Source: Prauserella alba
Lineage (GTDB): Bacteria > Actinomycetota > Actinomycetes > Mycobacteriales > Pseudonocardiaceae
Assembly (NCBI RefSeq): GCF_024171735.1
Contig: NZ_JAMTCH010000003.1
Location: 918,841 to 982,840, forward strand
Direction: 5' to 3'
Length of the DNA: 64,000 nucleotides
Shown here: piece by piece, positions 54,695 to 62,245 of the stretch
How positions within the stretch are numbered: position 1 is the stretch's first letter
How the letters are laid out: every line of letters begins with the position of its first letter
Program-made: the position numbers and the translations under genes
Notes under the pieces: model-generated
Told to the model about the DNA's origin: nothing
What the model saw: the letters and a program-made list of their open reading frames with translations, nothing else
The model's database searches: none

Positions 54695-55866
54695 CCGACG
54701 TCTTCGTTCTCGACGCCGTCCGCACTCCGTTCGGCAAGTACGCCGGAGCGCTCGCGGGAATCCGGCCCGACGATCTGGCCGCGCACGTGCTGTCGGCGCT
54801 GCAGGAGCGCAGTGGCCTCGATCCGGCGACGGTCGACGAGGTGCTTCTCGGCGACGCCAACCAGGCGGGTGAGGACAATCGCAACGTGGCGCGCATGGCC
54901 GCGCTGCTCGCAGGCTGGCCGACGTCCGTTCCCGGCAGCACCGTCAACCGGCTGTGCGGCTCCGGTGTCGACGCCGCGATGCAGGCGAGCCGGACCATCG
55001 CCGTCGGGGACGCGTCCCTGGCCGTGGCGGGCGGTGTCGAATCCATGAGCAGGGCGCCGTGGGTCCTGCAGAAGCCCGAGAAGGCGTTCCCCGCGGGGAA
55101 CCAGCAACTGCACTCGACCACGCTCGGCTGGCGGATGGTGAATCCGCGGATGCCGGAGCGGTGGACGGTGTCGCTCGGCGAGTCGACCGAACGCGTCGCC
55201 GAGCAGTACGGGATCTCGCGGGAGGCGCAGGACGAGTTCGCCGTCCGGAGTCACGTGAACGCGGCGAAGGCGTGGGAAGAGGGCTTCTACGACACGCACG
55301 TCGTCCCGGTTCCCGGCGCCGAGGTGACCAGGGACGAGGGTATCCGCTCGGACTCCACTGTGGACAAGCTGGCGAAGCTGAAACCGGCGTTCCGCGCGGC
55401 GGGCACGATCACCGCGGGCAACGCATCACCGCTCAACGACGGTGCGTCCGCGCTGCTGCTCGGCGACCGGGCGGGAGCGGACCGGGTCGGCGCCACGCCG
55501 TTGGCCCGCATCGCAGGACGCGGCGCGGCGGGCGTGGACCCGGACGTGTTCGGCATCGGCCCGGTGCGTGCCGCCGAGATCGCGTTGCAGCGGGCCGGCA
55601 TCGGCTGGGGCGACCTGGCCGCGGTGGAACTCAACGAGGCCTTCGCCGCACAATCGCTGGCGTGCCTGGCGGACTGGCCCGAACTCGACCCGGACATCGT
55701 CAACGTCAACGGCGGCGCCATCGCCATCGGCCACCCCCTCGGCGCCTCGGGTGGCCGGATCCTCGGCACGCTCGCCCACGAGTTGCGGCGCCGCGGCGGC
55801 GGGTACGGTCTGGCCGCGATCTGCATCGGCGTCGGGCAGGGCCTGGCCGTCGTGCTCGAGGCCTGA
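54691..55866 (+). CDS. pcaF: Thiolase, probable 3-oxoadipyl-CoA thiolase
   Basis: The 391-residue thiolase has nucleophile Cys89 in NRLCGSGVDAAMQ, NEAFAAQSLA, the histidine in GGAIAIGHPLGASGGRI and the second cysteine in CIGVGQG. It splits 3-oxoadipyl-CoA to succinyl-CoA and acetyl-CoA; acetoacetyl-CoA thiolase activity cannot be ruled out. The operon position makes the PcaF assignment likely. Confidence 0.9.
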   Translation: MTDVFVLDAVRTPFGKYAGALAGIRPDDLAAHVLSALQERSGLDPATVDEVLLGDANQAGEDNRNVARMAALLAGWPTSVPGSTVNRLCGSGVDAAMQASRTIAVGDASLAVAGGVESMSRAPWVLQKPEKAFPAGNQQLHSTTLGWRMVNPRMPERWTVSLGESTERVAEQYGISREAQDEFAVRSHVNAAKAWEEGFYDTHVVPVPGAEVTRDEGIRSDSTVDKLAKLKPAFRAAGTITAGNASPLNDGASALLLGDRAGADRVGATPLARIAGRGAAGVDPDVFGIGPVRAAEIALQRAGIGWGDLAAVELNEAFAAQSLACLADWPELDPDIVNVNGGAIAIGHPLGASGGRILGTLAHELRRRGGGYGLAAICIGVGQGLAVVLEA

Positions 55867-55924
55867 CACCGACGTGCCCGGGCAGGTTCCCGGGTGCACG
55901 GGAGTAGACAGCGAGGGAGAACAC

Positions 55925-56692
55925 ATGCAGGTGCACAGTGTGGTCGACGGCCCGGCCGACGGCGACGTCGTCGTCCTGTCCGGGTCGATCGGGTCCAACC
56001 TGACGATGTGGGAGCCGCAGGTCGAGCCGCTGGTCAGGGAGGGTTACCGCGTCGTGCGGTACGACCAGCGCGGGCACGGCCGCACCGCCGTCCCGGCCGG
56101 GGACGCGACCATGGCCGACCTCGGCGGTGACGTGCTCGAACTGCTCGACGCGCTCGGCGTGGACCGGGCCCATGTCGTCGGACTGTCACTCGGCGGCATG
56201 ACGGGGATGTGGCTCGGCATCCACGCGCCCGAACGACTGCGCAGCCTCGTCCTGTGCTGCACGTCGGCGAAACTGGGCACGCCGGAGTCGTGGCTCGAAC
56301 GCGGCCGCACCGCCCGGGAGCAAGGCATGACGGCGATCGCCGACGGCAGTATCGAACGCTGGTTCACCCCGGACTGGCTGGCCTCCCACCCGCAGGAACG
56401 GCGCGAGTACCACCACATGACGGCGGCGACCCCCGCGGCAGGGTACGCCGCGTGCTGCCACGCCATCGCGACGATGGACCTGGTCGGCGGGCTGCCGTCG
56501 ATCCCGGTGCCGACCCTGGTGGTCGCGGGCGCCGACGATCCGGCGACGCCGCCGGAGGGCCACGGCAGCGTCATCGCCGACGCCGTGCCGGACGCGCGGC
56601 TCGAGGTCGTGCCCGGTGCCGCGCATCTCGGCAACGTCGAACAGCCGGAACGGTTCACCGAGCTGATCACCACGCACCTCGCGAAGGCGTGA
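55925..56692 (+). CDS. pcaD: Alpha/beta hydrolase, probable 3-oxoadipate enol-lactonase
   Basis: The 255-residue enzyme has the intact nucleophile elbow GLSLGG (Ser88), the acid AGADDPATPP and the histidine in GAAHLGNVEQPE. SGSIGSNLTMWEPQ near the N-terminus and VRYDQRGHG are PcaD features. It hydrolyses 3-oxoadipate enol-lactone to 3-oxoadipate. The start follows GAGGGAGAA; 58-nt gap from the thiolase. Confidence 0.9.
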   Translation: MQVHSVVDGPADGDVVVLSGSIGSNLTMWEPQVEPLVREGYRVVRYDQRGHGRTAVPAGDATMADLGGDVLELLDALGVDRAHVVGLSLGGMTGMWLGIHAPERLRSLVLCCTSAKLGTPESWLERGRTAREQGMTAIADGSIERWFTPDWLASHPQERREYHHMTAATPAAGYAACCHAIATMDLVGGLPSIPVPTLVVAGADDPATPPEGHGSVIADAVPDARLEVVPGAAHLGNVEQPERFTELITTHLAKA

Positions 56693-56718
56693 GGCTCCCC
56701 GGCTAGGTTGGGTCCCCT

Positions 56719-57591
56719 ATGGATGGAGCAGCAGCCGCCGCGGCGGAGGGTGGCGACACGGCCGACGGCGAGGAGACGACGGGCGCCGAGAGCTCGCCGG
56801 ACGGAGGCGAGCGGGGCAGGGGCACGCACCACGTGCAGTCGCTGGAACGCGGCCTGGCCGTCATCACCGCGTTCGGCCCGGCGACGCCCCGGCTGACGCT
56901 CAGCGAGGTCGCGAAGGCCACCGGGCTGACCCGTGCCGCCGCGCGGCGGTTCCTGCTGACGCTCGTCGACCTCGGCTACGTGCGCAGCGACGACAGGCAC
57001 TTCTCGCTCACCGCCAAGGTGCTCGAACTCGGCTACTCGTTCCTGTCCGCGCTGTCGCTGCCTGGACTGGCACAGCCCCACTTGGAGCGGCTGTCGGCCG
57101 AGGTGAGCGAGTCGAGTTCGATGTCGGTGCTCGAGGGCTCCGACATCGTGTACGTCGCGCGGGTGGCCGTGTCGCGGATCATGGCCGTGACGATCAGCGT
57201 CGGCACGCGCTTCCCGGCGCACGCCACGTCGATGGGGCACGTGCTGCTCGCCGGGCTGTCCGACGAGGCGCTGGGGGCCTACGCGACCGCGGCCACCTTC
57301 GACCGGTTCACCGACCGCACCACCGACTCGGCCGACACGCTGCGCGCCGAGCTCGCCGAGGTGCGTGAAGCGGGATACGCGCTCGTCGACCAGGAACTGG
57401 AGGACGGCCTGCGGTCGATCGCCGTGCCCGTGCACGGCGCCGACGGGACCGTCGCCGCGGCCGTGAACCTCTCCACGCACGCGTCCCGCCGCAGCCCGGA
57501 GGCGATGCGGGCCGAGCTGTTGCCACCGTTGCGGGACGCGGCGGCCCGTATCGAGGCCGACCTCGTCGCCGCAGCCCCACCGCGCGCATGA
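56719..57591 (+). CDS. pcaR: IclR family regulator, PcaR-like
   Basis: The 290-residue protein has an acidic N-tail of about 36 residues, an IclR winged HTH (about 38-100; LTLSEVAKATGLTRAAARRFLLTL) and the effector domain (about 115-285; GTRFPAHATSMGHVLLAGL, GYALVDQELEDGLRSIAVP). PcaR/PobR regulators respond to beta-ketoadipate pathway intermediates. Its own -10 TAGGTT (56704-56709) lies 9 nt before the ATG. The stop overlaps the next gene (ATGA). Confidence 0.9.
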   Translation: MDGAAAAAAEGGDTADGEETTGAESSPDGGERGRGTHHVQSLERGLAVITAFGPATPRLTLSEVAKATGLTRAAARRFLLTLVDLGYVRSDDRHFSLTAKVLELGYSFLSALSLPGLAQPHLERLSAEVSESSSMSVLEGSDIVYVARVAVSRIMAVTISVGTRFPAHATSMGHVLLAGLSDEALGAYATAATFDRFTDRTTDSADTLRAELAEVREAGYALVDQELEDGLRSIAVPVHGADGTVAAAVNLSTHASRRSPEAMRAELLPPLRDAAARIEADLVAAAPPRA

Positions 57592-58157
57592 CGGCCGGCC
57601 TGCTGCTCGCTGCGGGACAGGGCAACCGCTTCGGCATGCCCAAGGCCCTCGCGACACACCGCGGTGCGGCCCTCGTGACACGCGCCGCCGACGCGCTGCT
57701 GGACGGCGGCTGCGATCCGGTGGTCGTCGTCCTCGGCGCACGGGCAACGGAGGCGCGGCCGCTGGTGCCCGGCCGGGCGCGGGCGGTCGTCGCCGACGAC
57801 TGGGCCGAGGGAATGGGCGCCTCGCTGCGGGCAGGGCTGCATACGCTCGCGGAGATCGATCCGCCGCCGGACGCGGCGCTCGTCCACCTCGTCGACCTGC
57901 CCGACGTCGGCGCCGACGTCGTCGAGCGGATGCTGACCCATGCGAGCACCGACGTCGTCGCCCGTGCCGCGTACGCGGGCGCGCCCGGGCATCCCGTGCT
58001 GTTCGGGCGTCGCTGGTGGGAGGAGATCGCGGCGCAGGCCGCGGGCGACCGGGGCGCCCGCGACTGGCTGCGCGGCCGCGACGACGTGCGGCTCGTCGAC
58101 TGCGGCGACGTCGGTGGCGGCCGCGACGCCGACACGCCCGAGCTGCTTGACCCGTAA
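57588..58157 (+). CDS. MobA-like nucleotidyltransferase
   Basis: The 189-residue NTP-transferase begins GLLLAAGQGNRFGMPKAL (nucleotide-binding loop) and has HLVDLPDVGADVVERM (metal Asp) and GAPGHPVLFGRRWW. This is the MocA/MobA-like family which forms the dinucleotide (CMP/GMP) of molybdopterin, often beside Mo hydroxylases. The ATG overlaps the pcaR stop by 4 nt, physically linking the aromatic and molybdenum gene sets. Confidence 0.9.
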   Translation: MTAGLLLAAGQGNRFGMPKALATHRGAALVTRAADALLDGGCDPVVVVLGARATEARPLVPGRARAVVADDWAEGMGASLRAGLHTLAEIDPPPDAALVHLVDLPDVGADVVERMLTHASTDVVARAAYAGAPGHPVLFGRRWWEEIAAQAAGDRGARDWLRGRDDVRLVDCGDVGGGRDADTPELLDP

Positions 58158-58187
58158 GAAGGTTGCCGTCGCCGGCAGGGGAGTGCC

Positions 58188-58193
58188 TAGGGT
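58188..58193 (+). promoter_or_regulatory. -10 box of leaderless moxR-type gene
   Basis: TAGGGT ends 6 nt before GTG 58200, implying an independent start for the maturation genes. Confidence 0.5.
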
Positions 58194-58199
58194 GAGGAC

Positions 58200-59132
58200 G
58201 TGACAAGCGAACCCGCCGCAGCCCGCACCGCATCGTCGGCCGCGACCGAGACGTCCGTGCCCGACGTGTCGTCGCCCGCCAAGCTGGCGGCTCTGCTCGA
58301 AGACATCGGGTACCTCGCCGACGACGGGGTCGCCACGGCGGCCTTCCTGTCCCTGCGCATGGGCAAGCCACTGTTCTGCGAAGGCGAGCCCGGGACGGGC
58401 AAGACGTCGCTCGCCGTGGCGCTGTCGGAGAGTCTGGAGCTGCCGCTGGTGCGGTTGCAGTGCCACGAGGGCATCGACGCCGCTCAGGCACTGTACGAAT
58501 GGGACTTTCCCCGGCAGCTGTTGCATCTGCGCGCGCTCGAGGCGGCCGAGGGCGGCAGGCTGGACGTCGACGACGCCGAGCAGTCGCTGTACACCGAACG
58601 GTTCCTGCTGGCCCGGCCGCTGCTGACGGCGCTGCGGACGTCGCCGTGCGTGCTGCTCGTCGACGAGATCGACCGCGCCGACGACGAGTTCGAGGCGTTC
58701 CTGCTGCAGCTGCTCGACGAGAACACCGTGACGATCCCCGAGTACGGCGAGGTGCGCGCCGAGCAGCCGCCCCTGGTGGTGCTCACCTCCAACCGCACCC
58801 GCGAGGTGCACGACGCGCTCAAACGCCGCTGCCTGTACCACTGGCTCGAACACCCCGACCTGTCGCGGGAGATCGCGATCCTGCGGGCACGGGTACCCGG
58901 GATCGGCCAGCGGCTCGCCGAGCAGATCGCCGAGACGCTGCAGCGGCTGCGCACCATGGAGCTGCTCAAGCCGCCCGGCGTCGCGGAGGCCCTCGACTGG
59001 GCCAACGCACTGCGCGCGCTGGGCCGGGACGAACTCGACGCCGCGTCCGCGGCGAACACGCTCGGGGCGGTGCTCAAATTCAGCGAGGACCTCGACCGCG
59101 TCCGCGCCAGGCTCGACGCGGTCCTCGGCTGA
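58200..59132 (+). CDS. MoxR/CoxD-type AAA+ ATPase
   Basis: The 310-residue ATPase has Walker A GEPGTGKT (62-69), Walker B VLLVDEIDRAD, sensor LTSNRTREVHDALKRRC and a helical lid. In CO dehydrogenase and related clusters CoxD helps assemble or sulfurate the Mo (and Cu) site together with the VWA protein CoxE. It precedes that VWA gene by 53 nt. Confidence 0.93.
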   Translation: MTSEPAAARTASSAATETSVPDVSSPAKLAALLEDIGYLADDGVATAAFLSLRMGKPLFCEGEPGTGKTSLAVALSESLELPLVRLQCHEGIDAAQALYEWDFPRQLLHLRALEAAEGGRLDVDDAEQSLYTERFLLARPLLTALRTSPCVLLVDEIDRADDEFEAFLLQLLDENTVTIPEYGEVRAEQPPLVVLTSNRTREVHDALKRRCLYHWLEHPDLSREIAILRARVPGIGQRLAEQIAETLQRLRTMELLKPPGVAEALDWANALRALGRDELDAASAANTLGAVLKFSEDLDRVRARLDAVLG

Positions 59133-59185
59133 GGCGCCCCGGTTCGGCGCTCGGACGACGGGCTTCGGCGGTGCATGATGGAACC

Positions 59186-60301
59186 ATGGCCGAAACGGAC
59201 ATGACCGATCCGCTGCCGGGCCTGGTCGGCTTCACGACGGCCCTGCGCGAGGCGGGGCTGCCCTGCGACCGGCATCGCGTGCGGACCTACCTCGACGCGG
59301 TCGAGCGGGTCGACGTCGGTGACGCCACGCAGCTGTACTGGGCCGGCAGGCTCACGCTGTGCGCCGATCCGGACGACCTGCCGCGGTACGACCAGGCGTT
59401 CGCGAGCTGGTTCGGCGCCGGCGACCAGGACGCGGGTGGCATGCCGGTGCGCAGGGAGCAGCGCGCACGCATCGCCCCGCTGTCCGACGACGGTGACGGT
59501 GAGGGCGACACCGAGGCCGGTGAGCAGCTCAGCGTCGCCGCCAGCGACGTCGAACTGCTGCGCGACCGGGATCTCGGGGAGCTGTCCGACGCGGAACGCC
59601 GGCATCTGCGCGAGCTGTTCCGGACGTTGCGGCCCGTCTCGCCGCGGCGGCGGTCGTCGCGGCTGCGCCCGGCGCACCGGGGCATGCTCGACCCGCGCCG
59701 CACGTTCCGCGCGATGATCGCCGCCGGTGGTGAGCCGGCACGGCTGGCGTACGCACGCAGGCGCACCCGGCCACGCCGGATCGTGCTGCTGGTCGACGTG
59801 TCCGGTTCGATGAAGCCGTACGCCGACTCGCTGCTGCGGTTCGCCCACGTCGTCGTGCGCAGTTCGCCCGCCGACGTCGAGGCGTTCACCCTCGGCACCC
59901 GGCTGACCCGGGTGTCGCGAGCCCTGCGGCAGCGGGACCCGGAGCGGGCGATGCTCGCCGCGGGGGAGGCCGTGGCCGACTTCGCGGGCGGCACCCGGCT
60001 CGGCGACACCCTCCGAGCCTTCCTGGACCGGTGGGGACAGCGGGGCCTCGCCCGGCGGGCCGTGGTCGTGGTGTTCTCCGACGGCTGGGAACGCGGCGAC
60101 ACGGCACTGCTCGGCGAGCAGATGGCACGGCTGCGGCGGCTCGCGCACACGGTGCTGTGGGTGAATCCGCACGCCGGTCACGACGGGTACGAGCCGGTGC
60201 AGTCCGGCATCGCCGCCGCGCTGCCGTATGTGGACCGGTTACTGGCGGGGCACAGCCTGGCCACGTTGGAACGACTGTTGCGGGAGGTCCGAGATGCATG
60301 A
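59186..60301 (+). CDS. VWA-domain (CoxE-like) protein
   Basis: The 371-residue protein has an N-terminal helical region, an acidic linker (about 100-112), and a C-terminal von Willebrand A domain with MIDAS DVSGSM at residues 204-209 plus the FAGGTRLGDTL and FSDGWERGD segments. MoxR-VWA pairs act as chaperones in metal-centre maturation. A -10 CATGAT (59174-59179) lies 6 nt before the ATG. Overlaps xdhC by 8 nt. Confidence 0.92.
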   Translation: MAETDMTDPLPGLVGFTTALREAGLPCDRHRVRTYLDAVERVDVGDATQLYWAGRLTLCADPDDLPRYDQAFASWFGAGDQDAGGMPVRREQRARIAPLSDDGDGEGDTEAGEQLSVAASDVELLRDRDLGELSDAERRHLRELFRTLRPVSPRRRSSRLRPAHRGMLDPRRTFRAMIAAGGEPARLAYARRRTRPRRIVLLVDVSGSMKPYADSLLRFAHVVVRSSPADVEAFTLGTRLTRVSRALRQRDPERAMLAAGEAVADFAGGTRLGDTLRAFLDRWGQRGLARRAVVVVFSDGWERGDTALLGEQMARLRRLAHTVLWVNPHAGHDGYEPVQSGIAAALPYVDRLLAGHSLATLERLLREVRDA

Positions 60302-61418
60302 CGTGCTGGACGAGGTGTACCGCCGGTGGCAGGCGGGCGAGACGGTCGGCGTCGGCACGGTCGTCGCGACCTTCTCCTCTGCGCCGCGTGCCCCCGGGGC
60401 CGCGATGCTGGTGGGCGCCGACGGGGAAGCGGTCGGGAGCGTGTCCGGCGGCTGCGTCGAAGGGGCCGTCTACGAACTCGCGCAACAGGTGGTGGCCGAC
60501 GGCGCCCCGGTGCTGCAGCGGTACGGCGTCAGCGACGACGACGCGTTCGCCGTCGGGCTGACCTGCGGCGGCATCATCGACATCTTCGTCGAGCACATCG
60601 ACAGGGAGTCCATGCCCGACCTGCCGGAGCTCGTCGCGTCGGTGCGGGAGGGCACGCCGGTCGCCCTGGTGACGACGATCGAGCACCCCGAGGCCGAGCT
60701 GCGGGGCAGGCGGATGCTCGTGTGGCCTGAGGACGCCCGCGGCGGACTGGGCTCGGAACGCATCGACGACGCGGTGCTCGACGACGCCCGCGGCATGCTC
60801 GCCGGTGGCCGATCCGGCACGCTGCACTACGGACCGGACGGACAGCGCCGCGGCGAGGGGATGTCGGTGTTCGTCAACACCTTCGAGCCGCCGCCGCGGA
60901 TGCTCGTGTTCGGTGCGATCGACTTCGCCGCGGCCATGGCCCGCATGGGTGCGTACCTCGGCTACGAGGTGGCCGTGTGCGACGCACGTCCGGTGTTCGC
61001 GACGACGACCCGGTTCCCCGAAGCCGACGAGGTCGTCGTCGACTGGCCGCACCGGTACCTGAGGGCCGAGGCCGACGCGGGGCGGATCGACCGCCGTACC
61101 GTGGTCGCCGTGCTCACGCACGACCCGAAGTTCGACGTGCCGGTGCTGGAGGTGGCGCTGCGGCTCGACGTCGGCTACGTCGGGGCGATGGGCTCGCGGC
61201 GTACGCACGACGACCGGCTGGCGCGGCTCCGGGAGGCGGGGCTGACCGACGCCGAGCTCAAACGGCTCGCCTCGCCGATCGGACTGGATCTCGGTGCACG
61301 GACTCCGGAGGAGACCGCGGTGTCGATCGCCGCGGAGATCATCGCACTGAAATGGGGCGGTGGTGGCCGCAGGCTGGCCGACGTCGACGGCCGTATCCAT
61401 ACCGACCAGCAGCGTTGA
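60294..61418 (+). CDS. XdhC family molybdenum cofactor insertion/sulfuration protein
   Basis: The 374-residue protein has the N-terminal XdhC/CoxF domain (TFSSAPRAPGAAMLVGADG, VSGGCVEGAVYE) and a C-terminal Rossmann domain (MLVFGAIDFAAAMARMGAYLG, DVGYVGAMGSRRTHDDRLARL, SPIGLDLGARTPEETAVSIAAE). XdhC binds Moco and hands it to the apo-hydrolase large subunit. The ATG follows GGGAGG and overlaps the VWA gene by 8 nt. Confidence 0.94.
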   Translation: MHDVLDEVYRRWQAGETVGVGTVVATFSSAPRAPGAAMLVGADGEAVGSVSGGCVEGAVYELAQQVVADGAPVLQRYGVSDDDAFAVGLTCGGIIDIFVEHIDRESMPDLPELVASVREGTPVALVTTIEHPEAELRGRRMLVWPEDARGGLGSERIDDAVLDDARGMLAGGRSGTLHYGPDGQRRGEGMSVFVNTFEPPPRMLVFGAIDFAAAMARMGAYLGYEVAVCDARPVFATTTRFPEADEVVVDWPHRYLRAEADAGRIDRRTVVAVLTHDPKFDVPVLEVALRLDVGYVGAMGSRRTHDDRLARLREAGLTDAELKRLASPIGLDLGARTPEETAVSIAAEIIALKWGGGGRRLADVDGRIHTDQQR

Positions 61419-61711
61419 CGGCGTGCCGGCAGTACATGCCCGGCTACGGGGCGTGGGGCAACGAGAGGTGGCGCGAACGGACCGTTCGTACCACCGATCG
61501 GGGGATAAGTGACGCGCCCGCGACGTGGTCTCCCTAGCTGAACTCCACGAATACCGAAATCACCCGGACGCGCACCCAAGATCGGGGTTGTCGACTGACG
61601 GCAGACGTAGCAGGCTCGACTGTGAAGCCGATCACCGTAGGCGGCGGTCGGTTCCGGCCGTTCCACGCGGCCCGTCCACATCCGGCGGACCGAGCCACCA
61701 CAGGAGGCCCC
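61419..61711. other. Intergenic region before coxSL
   Basis: This 293-nt gap has no gene. It contains a perfect 15-bp palindrome CGAACGG-A-CCGTTCG (61474-61488), shared in degenerate form with 21505-21553. The coxSL promoter presumably lies here but no clear boxes are seen. Confidence 0.5.
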
Positions 61712-62245
61712 ATGCGCATCACCGTCACCGTCGACGGGACCAGCTACACGGACGACGTCGAACCGCGGACCCTGCTCGTACACCACCTGCGGGAGAAGCT
61801 CGGCAAGACCGGAACCGTGGTTGGTTGCGACACGAGTAACTGCGGCGCCTGCACCGTGCATCTGAACGGGCAGAGCGTGAAGTCCTGTTCGGTGCTGGCC
61901 GTCCAGGCGGACGGCGGCGAGGTCACCACCGTGGAGGGGTTGGCCCGCGACGGGCAGCTCCACCCGGTGCAGCAGGCCTTCCGCGACAATCACGCGCTCC
62001 AATGCGGGTTCTGCACCCCCGGCATGATCATGCAGTCGATCGACCTGCTGGCCGACAATCCGAATCCCGACGAGGAGGCCGTCCGCGAAGGACTCGAAGG
62101 CAACCTCTGCCGCTGCACCGGCTACCAGAACATCGTCCGCGCCGTACGCGATGCGGCCGGCCACATGCGTCCGGGCGCGGGCCCGGAGGCCGAGCAGGTC
62201 GCCGGCGGCGAGCGGACCACGACGGGCGTGGGAGGTGACTCATGA
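61712..62245 (+). CDS. coxS: (2Fe-2S) subunit of Mo hydroxylase (CoxS)
   Basis: The 177-residue subunit carries both clusters: plant-type ferredoxin cysteines 39, 44, 47 and 59 ([12 protein letters not shown]) and the C-terminal set 98, 101, 133 and 135 ([17 protein letters not shown]). It passes electrons from the Mo subunit to the FAD subunit. The start follows AGGAGG. The C-tail of about 25 residues is Gly/Glu-rich. It overlaps coxL by 4 nt. Confidence 0.95.
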   Translation: MRITVTVDGTSYTDDVEPRTLLVHHLREKLGKTGTVVGCDTSNCGACTVHLNGQSVKSCSVLAVQADGGEVTTVEGLARDGQLHPVQQAFRDNHALQCGFCTPGMIMQSIDLLADNPNPDEEAVREGLEGNLCRCTGYQNIVRAVRDAAGHMRPGAGPEAEQVAGGERTTTGVGGDS

